This document shows, piece after piece, positions 1 through 8,280 of a stretch of DNA of 64,000 bases. The position numbers and the translations under genes were made by a program. Each line of letters starts with the position of its first letter. Position 1 is the first letter of the stretch. The DNA lies in assembly GCA_021199495.1 (NCBI GenBank), contig JAJQHY010000018.1, positions 1-64,000 of the forward strand, in the 5' to 3' direction. The notes beneath the pieces are model-generated. The model did not search any database. It had not been told where the DNA came from and saw only the letters and a program-made list of their open reading frames with translations. Source of the DNA: Lachnospiraceae bacterium (GTDB lineage: Bacteria > Bacillota > Clostridia > Lachnospirales > Lachnospiraceae).

Positions 1-90
1 ATAATATGCCGTCAGAGTGCAGTAGGCGGGAACATTAATTCGGCGCGGGACACCATAGAAACCGGAAGAGGCTGGAGCAGAAGTCCATGA
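1..90 (+). other. Possible C-terminal tail of a gene entering from the left
   Basis: One plus-strand frame is open from the window edge to a TGA at 88-90. Its residues include NINSARDTIETGR, which loosely resembles the D-x-N-A-A-x-N-I end of TnpB/IS605 proteins, but the usual aspartate is missing. This is a faint match and could be chance. Nothing recognisable lies between 91 and 147. Confidence 0.15.
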
Positions 91-147
91 TTATCAGCAG
101 GCTGCCGGAATTTTGCGCAAAAAGGACTTGAAAAATTAACATGTCAA

Positions 148-492
148 TCAAGAAGAAATAATAGAAGAACAATAAGCCTTCAGTTCCGGAATATCCTGTG
201 TGAGCGTTTCCCAAAGAATTTCTTTATCAATTTTGCCATAATTATGAGCAACGACATTTCTCAATGCTTTGATTTGATTCCAAGGCATTTTGTTATATGT
301 TTTCTTGAATTCATCGGTAAGATGTGTAGTTAATTCACCAATCTGCAGAACGCATAAGGCAGTTGCATTCTGATAAATCGTGTTATCGCTGAAGGATTGA
401 TATTCTTTACCGAATACGTCCGCTGTATGTGCAATTTCATCGCAATATTTTAAGATGTGCCGGAGAATCTCCAGGTCCCGTTCATTGGGCAT
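148..492 (-). CDS. hepT: HepT-like HEPN-domain toxin
   Basis: This is a small all-helical protein of about 114 aa of the DUF86/HepT family, the RNase toxin half of MntA-HepT modules. The HEPN signature R-x4-H-x-Y is intact as RNVVAHNY near residues 79-86. In this family the motif forms the RNase site, and its tyrosine is the target of AMP transfer by MntA. The start at 492 (MPNERDLE) is chosen because GAGG sits 9 nt upstream; an ATG at 507 is the alternative. The gene overlaps the end of the antitoxin gene by 11 nt, as expected for coupled translation. Family call is strong; toxicity is inferred. Confidence 0.85.
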   Translation of the reverse strand: MPNERDLEILRHILKYCDEIAHTADVFGKEYQSFSDNTIYQNATALCVLQIGELTTHLTDEFKKTYNKMPWNQIKALRNVVAHNYGKIDKEILWETLTQDIPELKAYCSSIISS

Positions 493-784
493 ACAACATA
501 ACCTCATCTTTCTGGATCTTTTGAAGGAAGCTTTCCTCGAGGCTGCCGGTGGTCAGTACATCGACCTTCCGATCAAGCGCCTCAGAGAGATCGGTATAGA
601 AGCCGCATAAAGCAAACATCCCTTTCATAGCACCTTTGTCAATACGGAGATCAATGTCGCTTTGCTCGTTGTAGTCACCACGGGCAAATGAGCCGAACAG
701 GTACACGCGCGAGACATTGTATTTCTGCGCAATGGGATTAACGATTTTTTTCAGTTCATCAATGGAATAATCTGGGCTGGCCAT
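482..784 (-). CDS. mntA: MntA-like minimal nucleotidyltransferase antitoxin
   Basis: This 100-aa protein has the minimal nucleotidyltransferase fold. The motif G-S-x10-D-x-D is complete (GSFARGDYNEQSDID, about residues 31-45) and binds the Mg-ATP used to AMPylate the HepT toxin. It lies directly upstream of, and overlaps, hepT on the same strand, the normal order for this type VII toxin-antitoxin system. An AGGAGG site precedes the ATG. It may stabilise the locus or act against phage; the sequence does not decide between these. Confidence 0.85.
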   Translation of the reverse strand: MASPDYSIDELKKIVNPIAQKYNVSRVYLFGSFARGDYNEQSDIDLRIDKGAMKGMFALCGFYTDLSEALDRKVDVLTTGSLEESFLQKIQKDEVMLYAQ

Positions 785-945
785 ATGTGCCTCCTGTTTG
801 GCTTTATTTTAGCATATGAGTAAAAAAAGAACAACCTGTAATTTCTGCACACGTCAGGGATATGTTGTTCATCAGTTGAGGATGAGACAGAATAGGCCAT
901 GAAGCTGAATGGATTGCTTTGATTGTCATTTGATTTTCCGGCAAA

Positions 946-984
946 ATGAAAAACGCCGGAATCCCTTGCTTTCAAGGAATTCCG
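946..984 (-). terminator. Intrinsic terminator after tRNA-Pro(CGG)
   Basis: Arms 957-968 and 973-984 form a 12-bp stem with one mismatch around a CTTT loop. Read on the minus strand the stem is followed by GCGTTTTTC. It lies just downstream of the minus-strand tRNA at 998-1071. The rest of 785-945 shows nothing clear. Confidence 0.8.
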
Positions 985-997
985 ACATCTTACCGAG

Positions 998-1071
998 TCG
1001 GGGTGACGGGATTCGAACCCACGGCCTCTTCGTCCCGAACGAAGCGCTCTACCAAGCTGAGCCACACCCCG
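998..1071 (-). tRNA. tRNA-Pro (anticodon CGG)
   Basis: The cloverleaf folds cleanly: acceptor CGGGGTG/CACCCCG, anticodon stem CTTCG/CGAAG with loop TTCGGGA (anticodon CGG), and T loop TTCGAAT. The discriminator is A. The CCA end is not encoded. It is followed by its own terminator. Confidence 0.95.
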
Positions 1072-1190
1072 GTGTTTTTCAACACTCCAATAATATAGAA
1101 AATAGAGCGGAAAGTCAATGGTAATTTTAGACAACCGATCATCAAATTAATCGTGCATTTTGGTCAAAACATGGAAATTGTGAAAAGGAC

Positions 1191-1219
1191 TTGCAATTTA
1201 TAAGGGAATAGAGTAAAGT
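1191..1219 (+). promoter_or_regulatory. Predicted sigma-A promoter of glnN
   Basis: TTGCAA (1191-1196), a 17-nt spacer and TAAAGT (1214-1219) match a housekeeping promoter. Transcription would start near 1226, giving a leader of about 110 nt that contains the terminator hairpin at 1253-1288. Confidence 0.55.
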
Positions 1220-1252
1220 GAATGCAATCGGGGAAACCGTGGGAGAACGATG

Positions 1253-1288
1253 ACGTTCAGAGGAATAATACCTTTGAACGTTTTTTTA
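1253..1288 (+). terminator. Leader terminator (attenuator) upstream of glnN
   Basis: ACGTTCA-G-AGG pairs with CCT-T-TGAACGT around an AATAATA loop (an 11-bp stem with one G-T pair), followed by seven Ts. It lies between the promoter and the glnN start, so it can only act on glnN itself. This is a classic attenuation layout. The antiterminator signal was not identified; ANTAR-type hexaloop hairpins were looked for and not convincingly found. Confidence 0.75.
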
Positions 1289-1338
1289 TTTCAGAATCTG
1301 CGGCAGCGGCCCGTGACTCGATTTGGAGGGAAAGATTT

Positions 1339-3444
1339 ATGAGCATGAATGTAGAAGAACTGTTTGGAAGCAATGTCTTTGACATCGGCACCATGAGAGA
1401 GAGACTGCCGAAAAATGTGTTCAGGGATGTTGTGAAGGTCATGAAGCAGGGCGGCGAGCTGTCCTTAGAGGATGCGAATGTAGTTGCTAAAGCCATGAAG
1501 GATTGGGCCGTGGAGAAGGGGGCAACGCATTATACGCACTGGTTCCAGCCGCTGACGGATATCACTGCTGAGAAACATGACGCTTTTATCTCTTCACCGG
1601 ATGAGTGCGGCAGGATGATTATGGAGTTTTCCGGCAAGGAGCTGATCAAGGGTGAGCCGGATGCTTCCTCCTTCCCCAGCGGCGGACTGCGCGCTACCTT
1701 TGAGGCGAGAGGATACACAGCCTGGGACATCACTTCCCCGGCCTTTTTGAAGGAGAGCGCCGCTGGCGTGATACTTTGCATCCCCACTGCGTTCTGCTCT
1801 TATAAGGGTGAGGCACTGGATAAAAAGACCCCGCTTTTGCGCTCCATGGAGGCGGTCAGCGAGCAGGCAATCCGTATTGTTCGCCTTTTTGGCAATACGA
1901 CTTCACAGAAGGTATCTGCCAGTGTTGGGCCGGAGCAGGAATATTTCATTATAGATAAGGATAAATACTTACAGCGTAAGGACCTGATTTTCACAGGCCG
2001 TACCCTTTTCGGCGCACCTGCACCCAAGGGCCAGGAGCTGGAGGATCATTATTTCGGCAACATCCGTGAGAGAATCGGCGGATATATGAAGGATCTGAAT
2101 GAGGAGCTGTGGAAGCTGGGCGTAACTGCCAAGACACAGCACAATGAAGTGGCTCCCGCACAGCATGAGCTGGCAACTATCTATGAGACCGCCAATATGG
2201 CTGTGGATCACAACCAGCTGGTGATGGAAACCATGAAGCGCGTGGCCGGCCGCCATGGCCTGACCTGCCTGCTGCATGAGAAGCCGTTCGCGGGTGTGAA
2301 CGGTTCCGGTAAGCATAATAACTGGTCCCTGTGCACGGATGACGGCATCAACCTGATGGATCCGGGCGAGACCCCGCATGAGAACATTCAGTTCCTGCTG
2401 GTGCTTTCCTGTGTGCTGAAGGCTGTGGATACGCACGCGGATCTGCTTCGTCAGAGTGCAGCGGATGTAGGTAATGATCACAGACTTGGCGCTAACGAAG
2501 CGCCGCCGGCCATCATTTCCGTCTTCCTGGGCGAGCAGCTCGAGGACGTTGTGCTGCAGCTGGTGGAGACCGGTGAGGCGGTTCGCTCCATTCACGGCGA
2601 GAAGCTGGAAACCGGCGTTTCCACACTGCCGGAGTTTATGAAGGACGCGACTGACAGGAACAGAACCTCACCGTTTGCCTTTACCGGTAATAAGTTCGAG
2701 TTCCGTATGGTTGGCTCCTCTGCTTCCATTGCAGATGCCAACACGGTGCTGAACGCGATCGTGGCCGAGGCATTTTGTGAGGCGGCGGATATTCTGGAGA
2801 AGGCTGATAACTTTGACATGGCCTGCCATGATCTGATCAAGGAGAACCTGACCAAACACAGCAGAGTCATCTTCAACGGCGATGGTTATTCCGAAGCCTG
2901 GGTGGAAGAGGCTGAAAGACGCGGTCTGCCGAACATCAAATCCATGGTGGAGGCAACCGGTGCTCTGACCACAGACAAGGCCGTGAAGCTGTTTGAGAAG
3001 TTTGGCATCTTCACGAAGGTGGAGCTGGAGGCCAGAGAAGAGGTGCTTTATGAGACCTACAGCAAGAACATCAATATCGAAGCCCGCACTATGATTGACA
3101 TGGCGTCCAAGGATTATATCCCGGCTGTGATCGGCTATTCGAAGACCTTGGCGGACACCGTGCTTTCTGTGAAGGCAGCCGGTGCAGAGCCCTCTGTACA
3201 GGCGGAAGAGCTGGTGGAGGTCAACGAGAAGCTTGCGCAGGCGAAGGCGGCTTTGGAGGAGTTAAAGAAGGTGACCGACGAGTCTTTCGCGATCAGCGAC
3301 GGCAAGCAGCAGGCCTTTGCCTATAAGGATGTAGTTGTTCCGGCGATGGCGGCACTGCGTGCACCGATCGATGAGCTGGAGCAGATTGTGGACAGCAAGG
3401 TATGGCCGGTGCCGACCTATGGCGAGATGATGTTCGAGGTTTAA
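1339..3444 (+). CDS. glnN: Glutamine synthetase type III
   Basis: It makes glutamine from glutamate, ammonia and ATP in the cytoplasm. The 701-aa length fits GSIII, not the 440-470 aa GSI. Family signatures are present: GVNGSGKHNNWS, EVAPAQHE and NDHRLGANEAPPAI. The start at 1339 (MSMNVEELFG) is preferred over the in-frame ATG at 1222 because GGAGGG lies 7 nt upstream and the 1222 ATG is at or before the predicted transcript start. The gene stands alone between tRNA-Pro and a terminator. Expression is probably set by the leader attenuator in response to nitrogen status (inference). Confidence 0.96.
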   Translation: MSMNVEELFGSNVFDIGTMRERLPKNVFRDVVKVMKQGGELSLEDANVVAKAMKDWAVEKGATHYTHWFQPLTDITAEKHDAFISSPDECGRMIMEFSGKELIKGEPDASSFPSGGLRATFEARGYTAWDITSPAFLKESAAGVILCIPTAFCSYKGEALDKKTPLLRSMEAVSEQAIRIVRLFGNTTSQKVSASVGPEQEYFIIDKDKYLQRKDLIFTGRTLFGAPAPKGQELEDHYFGNIRERIGGYMKDLNEELWKLGVTAKTQHNEVAPAQHELATIYETANMAVDHNQLVMETMKRVAGRHGLTCLLHEKPFAGVNGSGKHNNWSLCTDDGINLMDPGETPHENIQFLLVLSCVLKAVDTHADLLRQSAADVGNDHRLGANEAPPAIISVFLGEQLEDVVLQLVETGEAVRSIHGEKLETGVSTLPEFMKDATDRNRTSPFAFTGNKFEFRMVGSSASIADANTVLNAIVAEAFCEAADILEKADNFDMACHDLIKENLTKHSRVIFNGDGYSEAWVEEAERRGLPNIKSMVEATGALTTDKAVKLFEKFGIFTKVELEAREEVLYETYSKNINIEARTMIDMASKDYIPAVIGYSKTLADTVLSVKAAGAEPSVQAEELVEVNEKLAQAKAALEELKKVTDESFAISDGKQQAFAYKDVVVPAMAALRAPIDELEQIVDSKVWPVPTYGEMMFEV

Positions 3445-3544
3445 AGCGCGGCAGACATTGCCCGGTCATTCTGAGGGCAGGGATCGTGAGCGCAGGGTCA
3501 TGAAATATTATAATTGGTAAAATTCTATATTTTGCTCATAAAAA

Positions 3545-3597
3545 GAAATCGCGGCTCCTCTGGTTTACAGAGGGCCGCGGTTTCGATTCTATTTTTT
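3545..3597 (+). terminator. Terminator downstream of glnN
   Basis: An imperfect stem of up to 18 bp (CGCGGC-T-CCTCTG with CAGAGG-G-CCGCG, extended by GAAA/TTTC) has a 5-nt loop and is followed after a short gap by seven Ts at about 3592-3598. It lies 100 nt past the glnN stop, between convergent genes, and could serve both. Confidence 0.65.
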
Positions 3598-3680
3598 TCC
3601 GGAAATATCTGTCCGGGCGTTATATACCTTCACAGTACACCCATTTTGCGTCTGCCGGTCTTATTTTGCGGTTGTGCCAG

Positions 3681-4451
3681 TTACAGCCGGATTGCAACCG
3701 CCGCATAGACATGGCCATCTGGATCTGTAAATGCCACGTAATACCAGTCATCCCGCAGGCAGGTCTCTGGATATAATATCTCCCCCAGGATTGCCTGCTT
3801 TTTATACTCGACCCGGATTTCTCTGATGAAAGGCTTTGTATCCCGGAACGCTTCTGTTTGGGTTTTCACTGCCGCATCCGGATCATGGAAGGCGCGCATA
3901 TCTTCTTCCATAATGTTCACTGCAATGTCCACATACTGGGCGTTATTTACATGGTGGTTTGTGTCAATAAACTCCTGAATGACAGGGACGGGTGTCCCGG
4001 CTGTCATATTTTCGGGCAGTTTGATTTTGCGGAGCGCATAGTCCATGGGAATTCGTTCCTCCAGGGCATACGCGGATTTTTCTGTTTCGTCCGGCTGGGC
4101 CGGTCTGCCAGTGTCCGTATTGACGTATACCCATGGGGAGTTTGCACGTACTATGCAAACGCCGTTTTCGTCGGATACGCAGATGTTCCGCCAACCCAGA
4201 CAGCCTGAAAATTCATACGGGATCGTTGCCACTGTTATCTTTTCAAACATCCTTGGGTAGCGGTCTATCACAACCTGCCACCCGGATAAAAGCCACAGGC
4301 GATGACGGCTTTTCAGATAATCCGGTCCAACGCCCAGAGCTTCTGACTGAAACAGACAGCAGTCCTGTAAATAATTCATCAGACTTCTCAGACTTAAATT
4401 TCCTGTCTCATCTGTTTCACTATATCGTACCCGGCTGGTAAATGAATACAT
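3681..4451 (-). CDS. Acyl-ACP thioesterase
   Basis: This 256-aa protein belongs to the FatA/FatB-like acyl-ACP thioesterase family, which hydrolyses acyl-ACP to free fatty acid and so ends fatty acid elongation. It has two hot-dog domains. The first begins with the typical RVRYSETDETGNLSL; the second carries the family's active-site region (FIDTNHHVNNAQYV, about residues 165-178). Convergent with glnN and followed upstream by two tRNA genes, it appears to be a single-gene unit. Chain-length preference cannot be read from sequence. Such genes are common in Lachnospiraceae. Confidence 0.88.
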   Translation of the reverse strand: MYSFTSRVRYSETDETGNLSLRSLMNYLQDCCLFQSEALGVGPDYLKSRHRLWLLSGWQVVIDRYPRMFEKITVATIPYEFSGCLGWRNICVSDENGVCIVRANSPWVYVNTDTGRPAQPDETEKSAYALEERIPMDYALRKIKLPENMTAGTPVPVIQEFIDTNHHVNNAQYVDIAVNIMEEDMRAFHDPDAAVKTQTEAFRDTKPFIREIRVEYKKQAILGEILYPETCLRDDWYYVAFTDPDGHVYAAVAIRL

Positions 4452-4640
4452 TCTGTGACATCTCCTTTACATAAAACAATGGCTGTTCAGCAAACTGACA
4501 AAGCCATTTGCCAGTGATACCTGACGGCTCATGCTATAAAAATATTTTATATAACTGAGATCATAGATCGATTTTTCTGCATATACAAGGTACATTTTCG
4601 CGTTTTTGTCCTAAAATGGGTATTTCAGGGCAAAAAAAGA

Positions 4641-4711
4641 AGCGGGTGATGGGAATCGAACCCACGTGTCCAGCTTGGAAGGCTGGTGTTCTACCATTGA
4701 ACTACACCCGC
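4641..4711 (-). tRNA. tRNA-Gly (anticodon TCC)
   Basis: The acceptor GCGGGTG/CACCCGC, anticodon stem CCAGC/GCTGG with loop CTTCCAA (TCC), and T loop TTCGATT are all in place. CCA is not encoded. It lies 26 nt downstream of tRNA-Pro(TGG), so the two are probably co-transcribed; the minus strand then runs into TTTTTTT. Confidence 0.95.
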
Positions 4712-4737
4712 ATGAAAGATATAAAATTGAAAGAAAG

Positions 4738-4812
4738 TCGGGGTGACAGGATTCGAACCTGCGACATCCTGCTCCCAAAGCAGGCGCTCTAGCCAAGCTG
4801 AGCCACACCCCG
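4738..4812 (-). tRNA. tRNA-Pro (anticodon TGG)
   Basis: The acceptor CGGGGTG/CACCCCG is identical to that of the tRNA-Pro(CGG) at 998-1071. The anticodon stem is CCTGC/GCAGG with loop TTTGGGA (TGG). CCA is not encoded. Two proline isoacceptors thus lie less than 4 kb apart. Confidence 0.95.
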
Positions 4813-4888
4813 ATGCCTGTCCATTTCCCGGAACAAGCATGATTATACTATCTCAATTTGCAAATGTCAATAAAAATCTCGGCCGGAA

Positions 4889-4917
4889 TTGATTTCTGAA
4901 AAACTTCCGTATATAAT
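4889..4917 (+). promoter_or_regulatory. Predicted promoter of the nitroreductase-flavin reductase pair
   Basis: TTGATT (4889-4894), a 17-nt spacer and a perfect TATAAT (4912-4917) lie 47 nt before the start codon at 4965. Confidence 0.75.
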
Positions 4918-4964
4918 GGGAAAAGGAACGCTTTACAGAAATAAAAGAAAGAAGGAATACGAAT

Positions 4965-5534
4965 ATGACAGTTTATGAAGCAGTAAAAGCAAGACATACC
5001 ATCCGTAAATTTACGCAGGAAAAACCTGCCAGGGAAGATCTTCTGCAGATCGTGGACAGCGCCAGACTTGCGCCTTACGGGGCAAATATGCAGCCCCTGA
5101 AGTATGCGATCGTGACGGATGAGGAAAAGCGGCGCGAGCTGTATCCGTTCATTAAATACGCGGGCTTTTTAAAGGACTGGGATCCAAAGTTTGAGGAATG
5201 CCCGACAGCTTTCATCGCGATTCTGAACGATACATCGATTAAGCCGACGGCAAAGAGTGAGTGCGACAGCGGTATTGCGCTGGCGAGCATGTGTCTGGCA
5301 GCGCAGGAACTCGGATACGGCAGTGTTTGTCTCGGCGCCATCAACCGTGCGGAGATTAAAAGGGTTCTGGACCTTGACGGAAAGTATGATGTGACCTATC
5401 TGCTGGGCATCGGATATCCGGCGCAGACCGGCGAAACCTTTGACTGCACGGGCGACCTGAAATACTATTTCGATGGGGACGGAAATGTGCATGTGCCGAA
5501 GCGGACGATGGCTGAGGTACTGGTGGAGGGCTGA
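4965..5534 (+). CDS. Nitroreductase family protein
   Basis: This 189-aa FMN-dependent NAD(P)H oxidoreductase of the nitroreductase fold begins with the usual V-x-x-RHTIRKF FMN-phosphate binding segment. Family members reduce nitro groups, quinones or flavins; the natural substrate here is unknown. It is followed 13 nt later by a flavin reductase-like gene, so the two flavoenzymes form an operon from the promoter at 4889-4917. Confidence 0.88.
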   Translation: MTVYEAVKARHTIRKFTQEKPAREDLLQIVDSARLAPYGANMQPLKYAIVTDEEKRRELYPFIKYAGFLKDWDPKFEECPTAFIAILNDTSIKPTAKSECDSGIALASMCLAAQELGYGSVCLGAINRAEIKRVLDLDGKYDVTYLLGIGYPAQTGETFDCTGDLKYYFDGDGNVHVPKRTMAEVLVEG

Positions 5535-5547
5535 AAAGGAGGCAAGC

Positions 5548-6066
5548 ATGAGTATGAAAGAAATATCTTACAAAGAATTGCAGTTTAATCCTATGACTCT
5601 GATCGGTCAGGAGTGGATGCTGATCACTGCCGGTACGAAAGAGAATGGTTTCAACACCATGACTGCGAGTTGGGGGCACCTTGGATCCATTTGGAACCAT
5701 AACATGCCTACAGCGGTTTGCTATGTCCGGCCGCAGCGTTACACGAAGGAATTCCTGGATAAAGAAAATCTGTATACGTTGTCATTTTATCCGGAGGAAT
5801 ACAAAAGTAAGCTTGCGTATCTTGGTTCCCACTCCGGCAGGGATGAAGATAAAATTGCAGCAACCGGGCTGACTCCGGCTTTTGGTGAAGGGTATACCTA
5901 TTTTGAGGAAGCAAAGCTGGTATTGGTTTGCCGCAAGCTTTATCAGGCACCATTGAAGGCGGAATATTTTATTGACAAGACCATTATTGATGCGAATTAT
6001 CCGGAGAAGGATTTTCACGACTTGTATATCGGTGAAATTCAAAAGGTCCTTGTTCCGGAAAAATGA
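5548..6066 (+). CDS. Flavin reductase family protein
   Basis: This 172-aa protein resembles the FMN-binding split-barrel flavin reductase family (DIM6/NTAB type), e.g. the segment GQEWMLITAGTKENGFNTMT near the N terminus. The start at 5548 is chosen because AAGGAGG lies 7 nt upstream. Members reduce free flavin or hold FMN for electron transfer, and its partner here is probably the preceding nitroreductase. Substrate unknown. Confidence 0.85.
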   Translation: MSMKEISYKELQFNPMTLIGQEWMLITAGTKENGFNTMTASWGHLGSIWNHNMPTAVCYVRPQRYTKEFLDKENLYTLSFYPEEYKSKLAYLGSHSGRDEDKIAATGLTPAFGEGYTYFEEAKLVLVCRKLYQAPLKAEYFIDKTIIDANYPEKDFHDLYIGEIQKVLVPEK

Positions 6067-6223
6067 TGCAGGTAACTTGCATGAGAATATATACGGCCAG
6101 AAGCGTAAATATCAGAGGTTTGCTTTGAAATAAATTTAGATAAAAGCATGAACTCCTGACAGAAAATATTGATGTAATAATCAGACCGGAAGACTATTTC
6201 GGGGAATAAAGCAGGAATGGAAA

Positions 6224-6400
6224 TATAGCCGCAAGAAAAAGAACGAATGTTCTGACTTGCGGCTATACATTTTGTATTTTTCATGCTATAATTCCATGAG
6301 TGCACGATATCTGGTGACTTTCGGAATTGCCGGTTCTTTCTTATTTTACAAGGGATTGCAACGTTTGGAAAATCGGGTTCAGGTGACTTTCATTCGTAAT
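6224..6400 (+). promoter_or_regulatory. SOS-type promoter region, left copy, upstream of the first AlbA_2 gene
   Basis: An 11-bp hairpin (6224-6234 with 6256-6266) frames GAACGAATGTTC (6241-6252), which fits the GAAC-N4-GTTC core of Gram-positive LexA boxes. An extended -10, TGC-TATAAT, is at 6284-6292. Two GGTGACTTTC motifs follow at 6313-6322 and 6382-6391; the second is part of the 19-bp repeat. The whole block is a diverged copy of the uvrB promoter at 13764-13922. The stretch 6067-6223 shows nothing recognisable. Confidence 0.7.
6381..6399 (+). repeat. 19-bp direct repeat, copy 1
   Basis: The sequence AGGTGACTTTCATTCGTAA is at the end of the left SOS promoter block. Other copies are at 9924-9942 (one T for C), 10445-10463 and 13904-13922. 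All four are in the same orientation and divide the island into segments. Confidence 0.9.
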
Positions 6401-6470
6401 AAAGATTTTTGGTAAATTTGTTTTATCAGTTATTTCTGATGTGGTATGATGGAAAAAGGAGGAGCTGTCC

Positions 6471-7955
6471 TTGAATATTAAAGAGTTAATCGGAGAGACA
6501 ACGGAATGTGATAAAAAGGTGGCGTTAGAGGAAAAGCGCCCTAAGAGCTGGCTGAAAAGTGTCAGCGCTTTTTCTAATGGAATTGGGGGAGCGATTATTT
6601 TCGGAGTTTCTGATGATGAACAGCCGATTGGTCTTGAAAACGCAAAGCTCATTGCTGAAAAGATTAGCGAAATAGTCAAGATGCGATTGGATCCTATCCC
6701 TCAGGTGGTTTTAGAAATACATCAGGAAGATGGAAAGGATTTTGTTATTTTACGGATACCTGCCGGTGATGAGACACCGTATTATTACGTGGGTGATGGG
6801 ACAAGAACAGCGTTTATACGTGTGGGCAATGAAAGTATTCCGGCAGTAGCAGCAGACCTTCGGCGTCTGGTTTTGCGTGGAACAGGAAAAACCTATGACA
6901 GCTTGCTGTCTCCTTATCAGTATAAAGACTTTTCATTTACAAGGCTGCGTTCAGTTTACCGTTTGCGCGCAGGTCAGGATATGGAAGAATCTGATTTCGT
7001 GTCTTTCGGTTTGATGGATGAAACAGGGACGCTCACGAATGCGGGAGCATTGTTGGCAGATGATTCTCCTGTACGTCACTCTCGATTGTTTTGCACCCGA
7101 TGGTATGGTCTTGATAAAGCTTCCGGGGTTATGGAAGCTCTGGATGACAAGGAATACAGTGGCAGTCTGGTTTCTCTGCTTCAATATGGAGAAGACTTCA
7201 TAAAAAATAATACCAAAAAGCGCTGGAAAAAAACACCTGACGGCAGAGTTGAGATGCCGGATATACCCGAAAGGGCAGCGCTTGAGTGTCTTGTTAACGG
7301 GTTAATTCACCGTGATTATCTTGAAACGGGAAGTGAAGTCCATATAGATATTTATGATGATCGAATGGAGATTTATTCTCCGGGCGGTATGTATGCTGGA
7401 ACTTTTGTGCAGAATCTGGACACGGACCGGGTCCCATCCAAACGTCGCAATCCAATTATTGCTGATGTTTTTAGCCGGATGAATTATATGGAGCGACGTG
7501 GCAGCGGTTTCAGGAAAATTAAAAGTGATTATCGTGCAGCAGTTAATTATCTTCCGGAACTGGAACCGAAGTTTTATTCTGATAGTTCGTCATTTTGGGT
7601 AACACTGTATAATTTGAATTATCACGTACCGGTTGAGCAATCAGGAAAAGCTACGTTTGATGAAGGAAAAGCTACGTTTGATGAAGGAAAAGCTACGTTT
7701 GAAACACAAAAAGCTATTTTTCAAGCCAGCATTTCGGATTTGCATGTAAAACAACCTACGAAAGAAAAAATGATGAAAGTTTACGAAAAGGTGGGCTATT
7801 CTCAACCATTCGGCAGAGCAGAGATTATGAATATTATTTCGGTATCGTCTTATTCAGCCGGAGAGCTGATCAAAAAGATGCGCGAGGCCGGCTTAATTGA
7901 ACCTGTAGATGGACGAGGGAAAGGTAAATACCAGTTTATTATAAAGCCTGAATAA
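6471..7955 (+). CDS. AlbA_2 (Schlafen-type) and HATPase domain protein, copy 1
   Basis: This 494-aa protein starts at TTG 6471 after a strong AGGAGG. Residues about 1-125 are an AlbA_2/Schlafen putative nucleic-acid-binding domain (SAFSNGIGGAIIFGVSDD). About 260-370 is a HATPase_c_4 domain (ALECLVNGLIHRDY and YDDRMEIYSPGG). About 395-415 is a tandem GKATFDE repeat, and the end is a winged helix (SSYSAGELIKKMREAGLIEPVDG). Such proteins are common in defence islands, with roles from regulation to phage resistance; no function is proven here. It lies 71 nt after the duplicated LexA-box promoter, so SOS control is likely (inference). An IS has inserted 10 nt after its stop. Confidence 0.85.
   Translation: MNIKELIGETTECDKKVALEEKRPKSWLKSVSAFSNGIGGAIIFGVSDDEQPIGLENAKLIAEKISEIVKMRLDPIPQVVLEIHQEDGKDFVILRIPAGDETPYYYVGDGTRTAFIRVGNESIPAVAADLRRLVLRGTGKTYDSLLSPYQYKDFSFTRLRSVYRLRAGQDMEESDFVSFGLMDETGTLTNAGALLADDSPVRHSRLFCTRWYGLDKASGVMEALDDKEYSGSLVSLLQYGEDFIKNNTKKRWKKTPDGRVEMPDIPERAALECLVNGLIHRDYLETGSEVHIDIYDDRMEIYSPGGMYAGTFVQNLDTDRVPSKRRNPIIADVFSRMNYMERRGSGFRKIKSDYRAAVNYLPELEPKFYSDSSSFWVTLYNLNYHVPVEQSGKATFDEGKATFDEGKATFETQKAIFQASISDLHVKQPTKEKMMKVYEKVGYSQPFGRAEIMNIISVSSYSAGELIKKMREAGLIEPVDGRGKGKYQFIIKPE
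7644..7706 (+). repeat. 21-bp tandem repeat inside the first AlbA_2 gene
   Basis: There are three units of about 21 bp (7644-7664, 7665-7685, 7686-7706; the last is diverged at its end) encoding GKATFDE. They sit in the linker between the ATPase and winged-helix domains. Unit gain or loss stays in frame. Confidence 0.9.
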
Positions 7956-8280
7956 GTGTATTTAAGCAAGATAGGTAGTGTCAAGTAGATTATGAAAAAG
8001 CCAGGGTTCAAAAGGACCCCGGAGGAACCTTGAAAAATACAGTTATAAATCCCGAAATTTTGAGAAAATGACGCAGAAATGATCAAAGAAACAGCGGATA
8101 TGGGACAAAGATCGGCTCCCAAGGCTCCCAATGAGTAATCAAGGAGAAAGGCAGAGAATGCCTTCCTCCCTGGCCAGAGGGTGATCCGTGAACCTTATGT
8201 CAAGAGGCTTTCGCGGCATATCCTCGCGCAAAGGACGCGCTGCGGTATTCCACGGTCCTCCTGACAACGGCTCCGCTCCG

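Noticed and set aside
751..1134. Open frames on both strands across the tRNA-Pro gene
   Set aside because: Their peptides (e.g. GVAQLGRALRSGRRGRGFESRHPD) are the usual translation of a tRNA gene.
1222..1338. Upstream in-frame extension of glnN from ATG 1222
   Set aside because: It lies at or before the predicted transcript start, spans the terminator hairpin and lacks a ribosome site, whereas 1339 has one and fits the family.
1969..2595. A 208-codon minus-strand frame inside glnN, and similar long antisense frames in uvrA, mreB and glmM
   Set aside because: They lie wholly opposite conserved genes and have typical shadow composition.
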